Shown here piece after piece: positions 39,301 through 46,150 of a DNA stretch of 64,000 nt (position 1 is the first letter of the stretch; each line of letters opens with the position of its first letter). The stretch spans positions 1,784,501 to 1,848,500 of the forward strand of contig JACATO010000591.1 in assembly GCA_018389105.1 (NCBI GenBank). The letters are read 5' to 3'. Below the pieces are notes generated by a model. That model was not told the origin of the DNA. It saw only the letters and a program-made list of their open reading frames with translations, and ran no database searches. Both the position numbers and the translations under genes were made by a program. The DNA comes from Nautilus pompilius (Eukaryota; Mollusca; Cephalopoda; Nautilida; Nautilidae).

Positions 39301-41423
39301 TCTCTCCTCCTCCATTATATTACAGACTTGTTTCCTTAGCAGGCTGTCCGCCGATGGCTCTCAGTGTTCTCTCTTCTCTCCTCCATTATATTACGGACTT
39401 GTTTCCTTAGCAGGCTGTCCGCCGATGGCTCCCAGTGTTCTCTCTTCTCTCCTCCATTATATTACAGACTTGTTTCCTTAGCAGGCTGTCTGCCGATGGC
39501 TCTCAGTGTTCTCTCTTCTCTCTCCTCCATTATATTACGGACTTGTTTCCTTAGCAGGCTGTCCGCCGATGGCTCCCAGTGTTCTCTCTTCTCTCCTCCA
39601 TTATATTACAGACTTGTTTCCTTAGCAGGCTGTCTGCCGATGGCTCCCAGTGTTCTCTCTTCTCTCGTCCATTATATTACAGACTTGTTTCCTTAAAGGC
39701 TGTCTGCCGATGGCTCCCAGTGTTCTCTCTTCTCTCCTCCATTATATTACAGACTTGTTTCCTTAGCAGGCTGTCCGCCGATGGCTCTCAGTGTTCTCTC
39801 TTCTCTCCTCCATTATATTACGGACTTGTTTCCTTAGCAGGCTGTCCGCCGATGGCTCCCAGTGTTCTCTCTTCTCTCCTCCATTATATTACAGACTTGT
39901 TTCCTTAGCAGGCTGTCCGCCGATGGCTCTCAGTGTTCTCTCTTCTCTCCTCCATTATATTACGGACTTGTTTCCTTAGCAGGCTGTCCGCCGATGGCTC
40001 CCAGTGTTCTCTCTTCTCTCCTCCATTATATTACAGACTTGTTTCCTTAGCAGGCTGTCTGCCGATGGCTCCCAGTGTTCTCTCTTCTCTCCTCCATTAT
40101 ATTACAGACTTGTTTCCTTAGCAGGCTGTCCGCCGATGGCTCTCAGTGTTCTCTCTTCTCTCCTCCATTATATTACGGACTTGTTTCCTTAGCAGGCTGT
40201 CTGCCGATGGCTCCCAGTGTTCTCTCTTCTCTCCTCCATTATATTACGGACTTGTTTCCTTAGCAGGCTGTCTGCCGATGGCTCCCAGTGTTCTCTCTTC
40301 TCTCCTCCATTATATTACGGACTTGTTTCCTTAGCAGGCTGTCTGCCGATGGCTCCCAGTGTTCTCTCTTCTCTCCTCCATTATATTACGGACTTGTTTC
40401 CTTAGCAGGCTGTCTGCCGATGGCTCCCAGTGTTCTCTCTTCTCTCCTCCATTATATTACAGACTTGTTTCCTTAGCAGGCTGTCCGCCGATGGCTCCCA
40501 GTGTTCTCTCCTCCATTATATTACAGACTTGTTTCCTTAGCAGGCTGTCCGCCGATGGCTCTCAGTGTTCTCTCTTCTCTCCTCCATTATATTACGGACT
40601 TGTTTCCTTAGCAGGCTGTCTGCCGATGGCTCCCAGTGTTCTCTCTTCTCTCCTCCATTATATTACGGACTTGTTTCCTTAGCAGGCTGTCCGCCGATGG
40701 CTCCCAGTGTTCTCTCTTCTCTCCTCCATTATATTACGGACTTGTTTCCTTAGCAGGCTGTCTGCCGATGGCTCCCAGTGTTCTCTCTTCTCTCCTCCAT
40801 TATATTACGGACTTGTTTCCTTAGCAGGCTGTCTGCCGATGGCTCCCAGTGTTCTCTCTTCTCTCCTCCATTATATTACAGACTTGTTTCCTTAGCAGGC
40901 TGTCCGCCGATGGCTCCCAGTGTTCTCTCCTCCATTATATTACAGACTTGTTTCCTTAGCAGGCTGTCTGCCGATGGCTCCCAGTGTTCTCTCTTCTCTC
41001 CTCCATTATATTACGGACTTGTTCCTTAGCAGGCTGTCCGCCGATGGCTCCCAGTTTCTCTCTTCTCTCCTCCATTATATTACGGACTTGTTTCCTTAGC
41101 AGGCTGTCTGCCGATGGCTCCCAGTGTTCTCTCTTCTCTCCTCCATTATATTACGGACTTGTTTCCTTAGCAGGCTCTCCGCCGCAGTCGTCTGTTACAA
41201 CGAACAGACGACTGCTGTTTACACACACACACAACACAAACCCCTCTCTCTCTCTCTCTTACCTTCGAACTCTTCTGTCTTCAAATGCCGTCACGAAATC
41301 CGGATCTTCCTCCTTGGCATTTTGGTCGTCTACTAAAGTTGACGGCTTGAGCTTCTTAATCCCCTTTGTTTTCGAAAAAACAATAGATAAACCAGGCTCT
41401 CTCTTTCTGCTCTCGTCTGCCAT
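14026..41423 (-). CDS. GPKOW: GPKOW, G-patch and KOW-domain spliceosomal protein (11 exons)
   Basis: GPKOW (T54/Spp2 family) is a nuclear spliceosome factor; by family knowledge its G-patch engages the helicase DHX16 during catalytic activation. Coding exons in order are 41263-41423, 36073-36215, 25794-25933, 24265-24368, 22629-22812, 22308-22440, 20938-21073, 20108-20243, 18485-18554, 14539-14624 and 14026-14154. All have GT/AG borders and phases agree, giving 1422 nt and 473 aa (human 476). The G-patch (residues ~155-200) reads HFGMAMLRGMGWKEGEGIG, followed by VVRPKGMGLGAD. KOW1 (~228-262) includes VEGLDEDNARVLIKLAIGG. KOW2 (~418-452) includes IVYGKYQGEIGRV. An Arg/Lys/Glu-rich low-complexity segment (exon 7) separates them. 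The start MADESRKREPG follows the human-like MAD start. The large introns hold most mobile elements of the window. No break in the frame was seen. Confidence 0.95.
14539..14624 (-). CDS. GPKOW: GPKOW coding exon 10 (KOW2 start)
   Basis: Encodes DLCQEMLETVIPKSDAGLLM and then IVYGKYQGE, which opens the second KOW fold. The acceptor follows a T-rich tract (TTTTTGTAG). Confidence 0.95.
15972..17047 (-). mobile_element. Internally deleted Tigger-like transposon with intact ends
   Basis: The element is 1076 bp with a perfect 23-bp terminal inverted repeat that starts CAGTAAAGTCTCACTTAA at both ends, and it is flanked by TA on both sides, as expected for pogo/Tigger insertions. The minus strand carries fragments of the transposase. 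One piece, from a region near the helix-turn-helix (LNEATWQAICSNVDKIKAS), lies at 16.5-16.75 kb. Another, corresponding to 'LHNIKVTGEAA..' and following residues (ADKNEAKSFCSLMVQIIADG), lies at 16.2-16.45 kb. The catalytic DDE block and C-terminus are absent. It sits in GPKOW intron 9 in the same orientation as the gene. Intact ends with no catalytic core fit a non-autonomous copy. Confidence 0.85.
17050..18484. other. GPKOW intron 9, rest
   Basis: AT-rich, with a GC-richer block at about 17,340-17,690 that looks like an old unclassified repeat. I cannot assign it. Nothing else was seen. Confidence 0.4.
18485..18554 (-). CDS. GPKOW: GPKOW coding exon 9
   Basis: A short exon encoding VVVIDMISKDRCVCETDDGK, then VLEG, which matches the human 'VLSPDTCVCRTDEGRVLEG'. 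The donor is GTAGGT. Confidence 0.95.
19500..19985 (-). mobile_element. CR1-like LINE 3' fragment, copy A
   Basis: The minus strand reads traces of the reverse-transcriptase C-terminal region of CR1-type LINEs: a block like 'NARYFTD..DTKLD' followed by DRNPEVIVNQNFG, which corresponds to the family's 'KDLGVIVDSNLK'. The plus strand shows the familiar complementary text 'gcctcctcttc', 'cagtgtattccaaatg' and 'tatcttgcatt'. Many stops and short gaps make it old. It lies in GPKOW intron 8 and is related to the copy at 25.16-25.51 kb. Confidence 0.55.
20108..20243 (-). CDS. GPKOW: GPKOW coding exon 8
   Basis: Encodes WLRPQIRVRIVDKHYKKGKY and then YNTK. This matches the human '[24 protein letters not shown]' region residue for residue at most conserved positions. 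The donor is GTATGG. Confidence 0.95.
20938..21073 (-). CDS. GPKOW: GPKOW coding exon 7 (charged linker)
   Basis: A low-complexity Lys/Glu/Arg/Gly/Gln-rich segment (KADRFKEEESRKQGGREF, then REERKRKYDSY), matching the variable Arg/Lys-rich linker of human GPKOW. The phase joins to exon 8 to give YSGSSLQ. Confidence 0.9.
21281..21358. repeat. (AAT)n microsatellite
   Basis: About 78 bases of ATA/AAT trinucleotides with one early phase slip, in GPKOW intron 6. Confidence 0.95.
21905..21929. repeat. (TG)n(CG)n microsatellite
   Basis: TG dinucleotides running into CG dinucleotides, an alternating purine-pyrimidine tract of the kind able to adopt Z-DNA. Confidence 0.85.
22308..22440 (-). CDS. GPKOW: GPKOW coding exon 6 (KOW1)
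   Basis: Encodes VEGLDEDNARVLIKLAIGGR and then a segment matching human 'VTVSEYYLRPVSQQEF' (here STLSQYNIKLVTEEEY). The donor is GTAAGT. Confidence 0.95.
22629..22812 (-). CDS. GPKOW: GPKOW coding exon 5 (G-patch end, KOW1 start)
   Basis: Encodes VVPPIEAVVRPKGMGLGADR, a charged linker, and KKGAYCIVQKGSLKDQYSI, which opens the first KOW fold. The donor is GTAAGT. Confidence 0.95.
24265..24368 (-). CDS. GPKOW: GPKOW coding exon 4 (G-patch)
   Basis: Encodes PAETNYDEVPIEHFGMAMLR and then GMGWKEGEGIGRNKK, the core glycine pattern of a G-patch. The donor is GTATGT. Confidence 0.95.
25160..25510 (-). mobile_element. CR1-like LINE 3' fragment, copy B
   Basis: It shares 'tattccaaatgcttaaaacc' and the following bases with copy A. 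The minus strand retains YKPLVCLYSVHVCGPY, matching the CR1 text 'LYKSLVRP.LEYCVQVWSPY'. It is degraded by stops and lies in GPKOW intron 3. It shows that the two introns were hit by the same LINE family. Confidence 0.6.
25794..25933 (-). CDS. GPKOW: GPKOW coding exon 3
   Basis: Encodes DAAKDKEEWNNRGKEDSN, SIPLLLQNRIPNGYET and VSLRPDE. It is the linker before the G-patch, and it ends in phase 0 at GAG|GTATGA. Confidence 0.9.
26105..26134. repeat. (TTTTA)n microsatellite
   Basis: Six near-perfect pentamers in GPKOW intron 2, just beside the MULE. Confidence 0.9.
26280..27640 (-). mobile_element. MULE DNA transposon with FLYWCH-type zinc finger, lightly broken
   Basis: The minus strand encodes a Mutator-like transposase. 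It begins at 27630 with MDFVTNSRGGRKLLHQGHAY and continues through YTYWRCEKRKQCNAS to TEHSHPP, the F-L-Y-W-C-C-H pattern of a FLYWCH finger. The MULE transposase core follows: GTFDSAPDSF (first acidic residue), LMLDFERAALNSV (second), the C/H block GCLFHFGQW, and NNSIEGWHRAFD carrying the catalytic Glu. Two frame changes are seen, at about 27.4 kb and about 26.85 kb; otherwise long stretches are open, so the copy is fairly young. No terminal inverted repeat or 9-bp target duplication was identified. It sits in GPKOW intron 2 in the gene's orientation. Confidence 0.85.
27640..30230. other. GPKOW intron 2, stretch without recognised element
   Basis: AT-rich, with a four-copy 16-bp repeat at 28.16 kb and a GC-richer block at 29.6-30.2 kb that may be an old unclassified repeat. 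No exon was seen. Confidence 0.4.
28156..28217. repeat. Four-copy ~16-bp tandem repeat
   Basis: Four units of the pattern 'taggcaNantgtccg(g)' at 28156, 28171, 28187 and 28202. Each has a variable middle and a conserved TAGGCA start and GTCC end. Confidence 0.8.
30240..32060 (+). mobile_element. hAT transposon, ZBED5/SCAND3-like, broken
   Basis: The plus strand carries a BED zinc finger at 30.34-30.49 kb (CVICYYEVLSNEGLKPIKLH, then QHLETKH, a C-C-H-H pattern). The central transposase is at 31.17-31.6 kb (RPLNSRLFAALCKEIGSDH, then HTEIHWPSRGKVLTHLFE). C-terminal traces at 31.9-32.05 kb correspond to 'PFPTTYLCEAGFS...KYRNRLD'. This is the order of vertebrate and invertebrate ZBED5-like hAT proteins. 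Many stops and frame changes fall between these blocks. It lies in GPKOW intron 2, antisense to the gene. A mariner copy begins about 70 bases after its last coding trace. Confidence 0.8.
32124..33300 (+). mobile_element. Mariner (SETMAR-like, DD34D) copy 1, 3'-truncated
   Basis: The left end is TTAGGTTGTTACAAAAG after TA, the same end as the complete copy at 34.37-35.63 kb. The transposase runs on the plus strand. The N-terminal DNA-binding part (32.27-32.75 kb) has several frame breaks, and the catalytic part at 32762-33208 is open: HIPKPSLHPKKVMVIIWW, LLHDNARLH (second Asp) and YSPDLSPIDYHLFKHL (third Asp, DD34D). Homology with copy 2 stops at about 33,300, about 40 bases short of the expected right end, so the 3' inverted repeat is lost. 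Confidence 0.85.
33302..34150 (-). mobile_element. hAT transposon fragment (ZBED1/4-like), 5' half of transposase
   Basis: The minus strand reads the opening of the catalytic region of a ZBED1/ZBED4-like hAT protein: DFQPYLVVADILFRQLLNHL, FFSQTVIQNMY, SIALMTDIWTDRTAETPFFN (33.74-34.14 kb). Further down come degraded HTLHLYINDAI, GNFHHSPTASQ and LKFPKHRLL (33.4-33.65 kb). The BED finger and C-terminal half are missing. It ends exactly where mariner copy 1 is truncated. The family is distinct from the hAT at 30.2-32.06 kb. Confidence 0.7.
34160..34366 (+). mobile_element. hAT terminal sequence, interrupted by mariner copy 2
   Basis: The sequence CAGTGGTTCCCAACCTTTTC is a classic hAT (Charlie-type) terminus, followed by 'aagtatgaggacca' and AT-rich internal sequence. 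Mariner copy 2 starts at 34367. No opposite end was found beyond the mariner at 35.63 kb, so the element is either truncated or too decayed to see. Confidence 0.5.
34367..35628 (-). mobile_element. Mariner (SETMAR-like, DD34D) copy 2, both ends intact
   Basis: It is 1262 bp with terminal inverted repeats of about 24 bp beginning TTAGGTTGTTACAAAAG, and is flanked by TA on both sides. The transposase is on the minus strand. The N-terminal part is open at 34805-35293 (VKAGPRKTVKEIGAELDEST is the helix-turn-helix region). The catalytic part is open in another frame at 34503-34946 (PKPSLHPKKVMVIIWW, LLHDNAHLH, YSPDLSPIDYHLFKHL). One frame change separates the two, and the start region is also damaged. 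It is closely related to copy 1 but in the opposite orientation. Confidence 0.9.
36073..36215 (-). CDS. GPKOW: GPKOW coding exon 2
   Basis: Encodes SSKPKEERKPYVIPLIKKN and continues to QAVKEILE. It matches the conserved human sequence around 'KELVIPLI' and 'SQAVKELI'. The phase is 2 at its start and 1 at its end; the donor is GTTATT. Confidence 0.9.
36216..37637. other. GPKOW intron 1, part without recognised element
   Basis: AT-rich sequence between exon 2 and the minisatellite. No exon or element is recognised. Confidence 0.5.
37638..41178. repeat. 71-bp minisatellite array, about 50 units
   Basis: A tandem array of a 71-bp unit containing ATGGCTCCCAGTGTTCTCTC, a CT-rich tract, CCATTATATTAC and TTGTTTCCTTAGCAGGC. 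Most spacings are exactly 71; shorter units of about 64 bp lack one TTCTCTC block, and a few are longer in the CT tract. Two CpG positions alternate between CG and its deamination products (TCCGCC/TCTGCC and TACGGA/TACAGA). The overlapping open frames of about 62 codons seen in every unit are a by-product of the repeat and are not credible proteins. It lies in GPKOW intron 1, and its right end is about 85 bases from the exon 1 splice donor. Confidence 0.97.
41184..41215. repeat. Perfect 13-bp inverted repeat (hairpin), 6-base loop
   Basis: Arms GCAGTCGTCTGTT (41184-41196) and AACAGACGACTGC (41203-41215) flank the loop ACAACG. It sits between the end of the minisatellite and the (AC)n/(CT)n tract next to the exon 1 donor, so it would be in the GPKOW pre-mRNA. 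Confidence 0.9.
41219..41259. repeat. (AC)n and (CT)n simple repeats at the exon 1 donor
   Basis: AC dinucleotides followed by CT dinucleotides. On the GPKOW strand the donor reads GTAAGAGAGAG, running directly into the GA tract. Confidence 0.9.
41263..41423 (-). CDS. GPKOW: GPKOW coding exon 1 (start codon)
   Basis: The ATG is at 41421-41423. It encodes about 54 residues, beginning MADESRKREPGLSIVFSKTK, a basic and Ser/Lys-rich N-terminus like that of human GPKOW. It ends AG|GTAAGAG in phase 2. The intron then starts with a (GA)n tract. Confidence 0.9.
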
Positions 41424-41632
41424 TGCCAGTGTTTATTGGTTTCAAATAGAAGAGTTACCACCAAAAAGAAAACTTTCAGATTACCTCCCCTGACTAGAAT
41501 CAGTTGTACACCTTATGGCAACTAAAATTGTTTTTCTTAACATTCGCACTTTTTAAAAAATGAATAAAAAACATTCTTAGCAAAACGATTTTATCTCCAC
41601 ATTTTAAAGATTCATAGGTGGATATGCAAGTT

Positions 41633-41634
41633 TC

Positions 41635-41678
<44 letters not shown>

Positions 41679-41706
41679 TATTATTATTAATTATTATTAT
41701 TATTAT
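41633..41706. repeat. (ATT)n microsatellite upstream of GPKOW
   Basis: About 74 bases of TTA/ATT repeats with two imperfections, 210 bases upstream of the GPKOW start codon. Confidence 0.95.
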
Positions 41707-44700
41707 TGTAGTGGCTGGGGCGCTATATCTACCGCACTGAAAGATGGTGTTATTATGCGAAAATTTAAAATATAAATAATAAATAAATAAATAGATAGAC
41801 TAGATTTCTCCATGAGAGATCGAGATTAACCCAAACAGCTAAACGGTTTTGGTGTATTTTTAACAGGCAATGTAAGGGACGTAACTGTGAAATGCGTCGA
41901 CAATAATTCTGCAATGATGAGAGAAAGCGAACTATCTGAACGCAACCTAAAATTCCTCATAAGAAAAGTACATGAATTTTGAGGGGCAAAAAAAAAAAGG
42001 AAAGCGTAGCAGAGTCGTGAAAAAATAATCCTTTGGATTATAACCAAACCTAGAAACGGCGATATTAGTTCTTCGAATTTGTATATGGAAAGTGCCTCGA
42101 AACTTTCCACTTGTTCCCTTAACGTATGAACGTTTCTTGGAGTCGAGTGGTTGCCAGTTCCAAGAGGCCTCTTAACTTTGAGAACTTGATTCAAAATTCT
42201 GCTTCCGGTGAAGACAGTGGAGGAAACTTTGGAACACTTCTAACATTTAAGCTACTTTCACTATAACGGTGTGTAGTAGTACCGATACTTCTTTCCACCC
42301 GACCTTTCTCTCAAATATAAGTTATGAGAATATACTTAGACCTGAGTCTTATTTAATGGCCATAGTTATTAATAAGCATGTAAGCAACAACAACAAAAAT
42401 TACTTGTTTCATTCGCTTTTCCTTCCTGTCAGTACATGAAGCCAGTTTTCTGCGAAAAAGATGCATAGTATTTATCAACAAAGAATTGTAGCAAGGGTCA
42501 AAGCATATATATATGAATATTCTTTGTGTATGTAATTGTTGAGTTCTTTATTACTACAGTGGTGGTGACTTATTAGAGAAGAAAATTATCAATGACATTT
42601 TTAAATATTTTATCTTAAATGGTTTCAAAGGTTTTTGTTGAACGATTTACATCTAACCTCTCTGATTTTTCACTTGTAATACATTGCAAAGTTGAAGCGA
42701 GATCAGTGAGACTAAAACCTTCCCAACGATGTGTCTGAGAATAGATGATCAGCATGGCTGCGTGGCACGAGAACTAAGGGGGGCTGCATTCGCTTTGTCA
42801 TCTTTAGAATGCGTGCCGGGAACGATGAGATACAGAAGAAGAAAAAAACAAACAAGATAGTATACATACATTTGTCATTAAGATTATCTTTAAATAATAA
42901 ATGACGGCCATTTTACTCAGCAGTATCTTGGAAGAGTTTATTCCAGTCAGCATTCGAGGTCCATCAAAGATCACCTTTTAGCGACTGATAGCGGTAGGAA
43001 CTTTGGATGTATTATATTTCTTTGTAAGAAAAGCAGCATCTATTTGAATAAATTTAACTTTAAAATTTTTCATAAATTTTTGGTAAATATAAACTTTCCA
43101 TGTTTTTCAGACATTGATCATAGACGACGCGTTAACTCTCCTTTCAAAAAAGATAAATAATTTCCGATGCGTCACCGTTGTGCATGGCTTTGATATGGCA
43201 ATCTTAGCAATGAAAACAAAGCATAAATAGTGGTAAAATATCTAAAACAGTTTCCCTTTAAGAAAAACAAATTATTAAAACAGAATGAAAATGTAAACAA
43301 AATTAGCATGGGTTTTTCCAAAAAAAAACAAACAGTGAAACTTGTTTTGTTCTCGTTTTTCATTTCAGGAAGTTAAACCGGAAACAAACCCCAAGCTGTC
43401 GGCTATGAGCTGCATGTGACCTGGCGTTTTCTCTCTTGTAACCTGAATCAGGGGTAGGTATCCATATTTGTTTTGTATGCTAGCAGCCGGATAAACTTTA
43501 GTGTCGCGTCGCTAAGACCACTCGTTCATTGTTTTCTCCAAATAAAAGCAAAATGAGAATAGTTACAATCATATAACTTAGAAACGTTAACGATAGAGCA
43601 ATCGTTTTTTTTCTCTCTACTGGTTTGCAGCAGAATACCATAATAACTTGAATGAATTTTTAAAAAAAAAAGTTTCTTTCCCAATTTGCATATCATTATC
43701 ATCCCTGCTATATAGAGGAAGGGGGCGTCGAGGTGGTCCCAGAAAATGTAATACCAAAGCACAAGATGGTCTAGATACCATACCCATTATACCACCGATC
43801 TTTCACTGCCCGTCGGTGTTGCGCATCGAACAGGATCGAAAAGTGTAACCATTACACGACAGGACGGCTGTTTGTCCACCATCGACCGTATGCTGGGTGG
43901 CAGTCCGTCGTCGCCATGATTGGTGCAACGTGCACATACCTGGAGAGAGCGCGTGCGCATACCCCTGTTTAGCAGAACAGAGAATTCCTTTAGGCTGACA
44001 GGGGGAACTGAGTACTTTATATGCTATATTATCTCATGGGGAGGGAGCTGCGCTTATTGAAAACGTTGTTACCGAAGAACTTCGTTTTGATAAAATAACA
44101 TTCTCCTTTAGAAGAAAAAAGAGAAAGATGTAACAACCCATAATATTTTGAGGGAATGGCCTTAGCAATGATGCCAAAAGACCAGCAGCATCTCTGGGCT
44201 GCTGATGGTCGGTGCGCCCAGTTATCGGGCAGTAACACTGAAGCACTAAGTTCGTGGTCCTTTAATGATGCTAACTAACAGCGGATACTCAGAAAAATAA
44301 GTGAATATATTGGAATCATCAGGGAACAGAATGGCCGACGACCCTGATGCACCTTAACGCGACATTTATTCCTATTTTCCTGAAACAAATTTTGGTATTT
44401 GAAATTCTTTCGCGGTTGGCAAAAGGAGATTAACCGGTGTTACCCCTTATAGGTTATCATGGGTTAGCGCAGTGATACTGAGGCAGGCTGTTACTTTCAT
44501 TTATAACAAACAAACAAGAAATAAAGGCCCATGACTGCGTGTGTTTTATTTGCTGGTAGAGAGACCGGTCGGCCGACATTTCGGACGGCGACTAATGGCC
44601 GGAAACAGCTTAGATTATACTTTTTTCTTTTTTGCTGCTTTTAAAGAGCCACGAAACACCGCGCGCGCGGCAATGAGGGCTAGCCGTCAACAGATCAGCC

Positions 44701-44823
44701 AGTTAACTCCCTTGCCACTGCAGACGTTCCGTGCCTGGTGATTTGGAGGGACTCGGCTTTAAAATAGTTTTCTGCATGACTTAACACGCGCCTGATGCTG
44801 TTCCGGGACTTTAACGGCGACGA

Positions 44824-44846
44824 CTGGCTGGCTGGCTGGCTGGCTG
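44824..44846. repeat. (GGCT)n microsatellite
   Basis: Five GGCT units within a GC-rich stretch. Confidence 0.85.
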
Positions 44847-45109
44847 CTTTGTCGAGAGGGAACAAGGACGAGGGCTGGAGACAGGTCGCTCGTTCAGGTG
44901 AAAGACTGTTAACAGAAGCCAACCGGTTCTGGCCCAGCTACCTACAAACGTCTCGGGTAACTGGACCTAGGTCTTTCCACCGCAGCTCAGAATCTGTCTG
45001 CAAATGTTTCAGGAAATCTCTATAAAATGTCCGGTGGTGTTACCCACTGTGGCTGAAGGCAGAGCCCATCTTAAAGGCGTCCCAACCCCCACGTGACCTA
45101 ACGGATATC

Positions 45110-45289
45110 ATGGCGTGTAGACAGAGTACCAGAGCTACTAACTTCAAGAACAGCGAATCGCTGCTATTCCACTCTGCAGACATCATGAAGCATCCGTGGA
45201 GCGAGTACATCGTCAGTCAGGGCTTTCTCAGTAGCTGGAACCTGCCCTCCACCAATAGAGGGCGCTCTACCGCAGGCCTTCTTCCGTGA
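45110..45289 (+). CDS. Short uncharacterised ORF, 59 aa
   Basis: ATG with an acceptable context (atATCATGG), then MACRQSTRATNFKNSESLLF, continuing to ADIMKHPWSEYIVSQ, and TGA at 45287. It lies in CpG-rich sequence. No family, signal peptide or membrane segment is recognised. It could be a first exon, a small gene or chance. Confidence 0.2.
   Translation: MACRQSTRATNFKNSESLLFHSADIMKHPWSEYIVSQGFLSSWNLPSTNRGRSTAGLLP
45249..45267 (+). promoter_or_regulatory. CTCF-like motif
   Basis: CCACCAATAGAGGGCGCTC resembles the CTCF core (CCASYAGRKGGCRS) with a mismatch in the spacer. It lies inside the short ORF ending at 45289. The match is by eye only. Confidence 0.25.
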
Positions 45290-45681
45290 GACGGCAGAGG
45301 TGCTCGGTGTCGATGCTTTTCAAGAGAGCCGCCGGTTGTGACAACAGTTTTTCTTTTTGTCCCGTGTTGTCAGTTTTCGCGAAGCCACTGCATGCTTTTG
45401 TTTACATGAAAGTGTGGACAAGGTTTAATTCGATATCTAATTCAAGTGACTTAGATCGGTTATTAGAATCTTGCTCTATTCAAAACGTCGATGGGGCGTT
45501 TCGGTCTCGGTTCGCTACAGACTGATGCTGAAGAGGAAATAAAACGGTGCCAGATGAGTAGAGAGCCGCTTACATTCGGCGTCTACAGGTCTTCGTTACT
45601 GCGGGGGTCAGAGTTCAGGGTTCATAAGCAGGAGAGTCGAAGAAAGATATTTCGATAAGTGTGCGGCCCCATCTGACGAGC

Positions 45682-45699
45682 GGGACGGGACGGGACGGG
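45682..45699 (+). other. G-quadruplex motif, four GGG runs
   Basis: GGGAC is repeated four times (GGG-AC loops of 2), followed by more G-runs up to 45.73 kb. It fits the standard G3+N1-7 pattern. Confidence 0.7.
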
Positions 45700-46089
45700 A
45701 CAGGTGGGGGGGTGTCTGTGGGGTGGGAGTTTGGGGTTAGTCTGAAATCTAGTCAACATCTTCTAACGAAGCTGTCTGCCCACCCCTCCATGCTCGTCAC
45801 CGAGTCACGTGTGAACATTTAAAGATAACACTGCCCCTCTGGATACCTCGGTGAGAGCAGAATGAAGTCGTCCCGTCGTTCCCCAAAGATGGCTTCGAGC
45901 ATCTGTTGGCCCAAGATCGCCCGACATGACGATGCTTGTCCCACTTCCTTGCGAAGGAAGATTCTCTGTTCATTCTGCTGGTTCTTCATTTAGACCCTCC
46001 ATTCTTACAGGTCGGGCATTGGGCGCGAAACCCTGACCCTAGTATGGTCGGCAGGGTTAGGGATTCTGCTGTTGTCACAAGAGAATGTG

Positions 46090-46150
46090 GGACGGCTCAG
46101 CAGTAAATTAGACTAACCACTGGACCACTACGTTCGAATCCCGGTCGGTA
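46090..46150 (+). mobile_element. tRNA-derived SINE head (A and B box)
   Basis: GACGGCTCAGCAGTAAATTA resembles the A box (TRGCNNAGY). Forty bases on, CGTTCGAATCCCGG is a near-perfect B box and T-loop. The spacing fits a tRNA-like RNA polymerase III promoter. There is no convincing cloverleaf, so a SINE head or tRNA fossil is more likely than a working tRNA gene. Confidence 0.45.

Noticed and set aside
37682-41493. Many overlapping open frames of 62-178 codons with a repeating MFSLLSSIIL... peptide
   Set aside because: They follow from the 71-bp unit being stop-poor. Each unit shifts frame, the array is intronic and antisense to GPKOW, and no start or splice context supports a protein.
43800-43870. 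Possible tRNA on the minus strand (GTAATGGTTACAC ... TGTTCGATGC)
   Set aside because: The A- and B-box-like pieces are too close together for an anticodon arm, and the acceptor stem does not pair properly.
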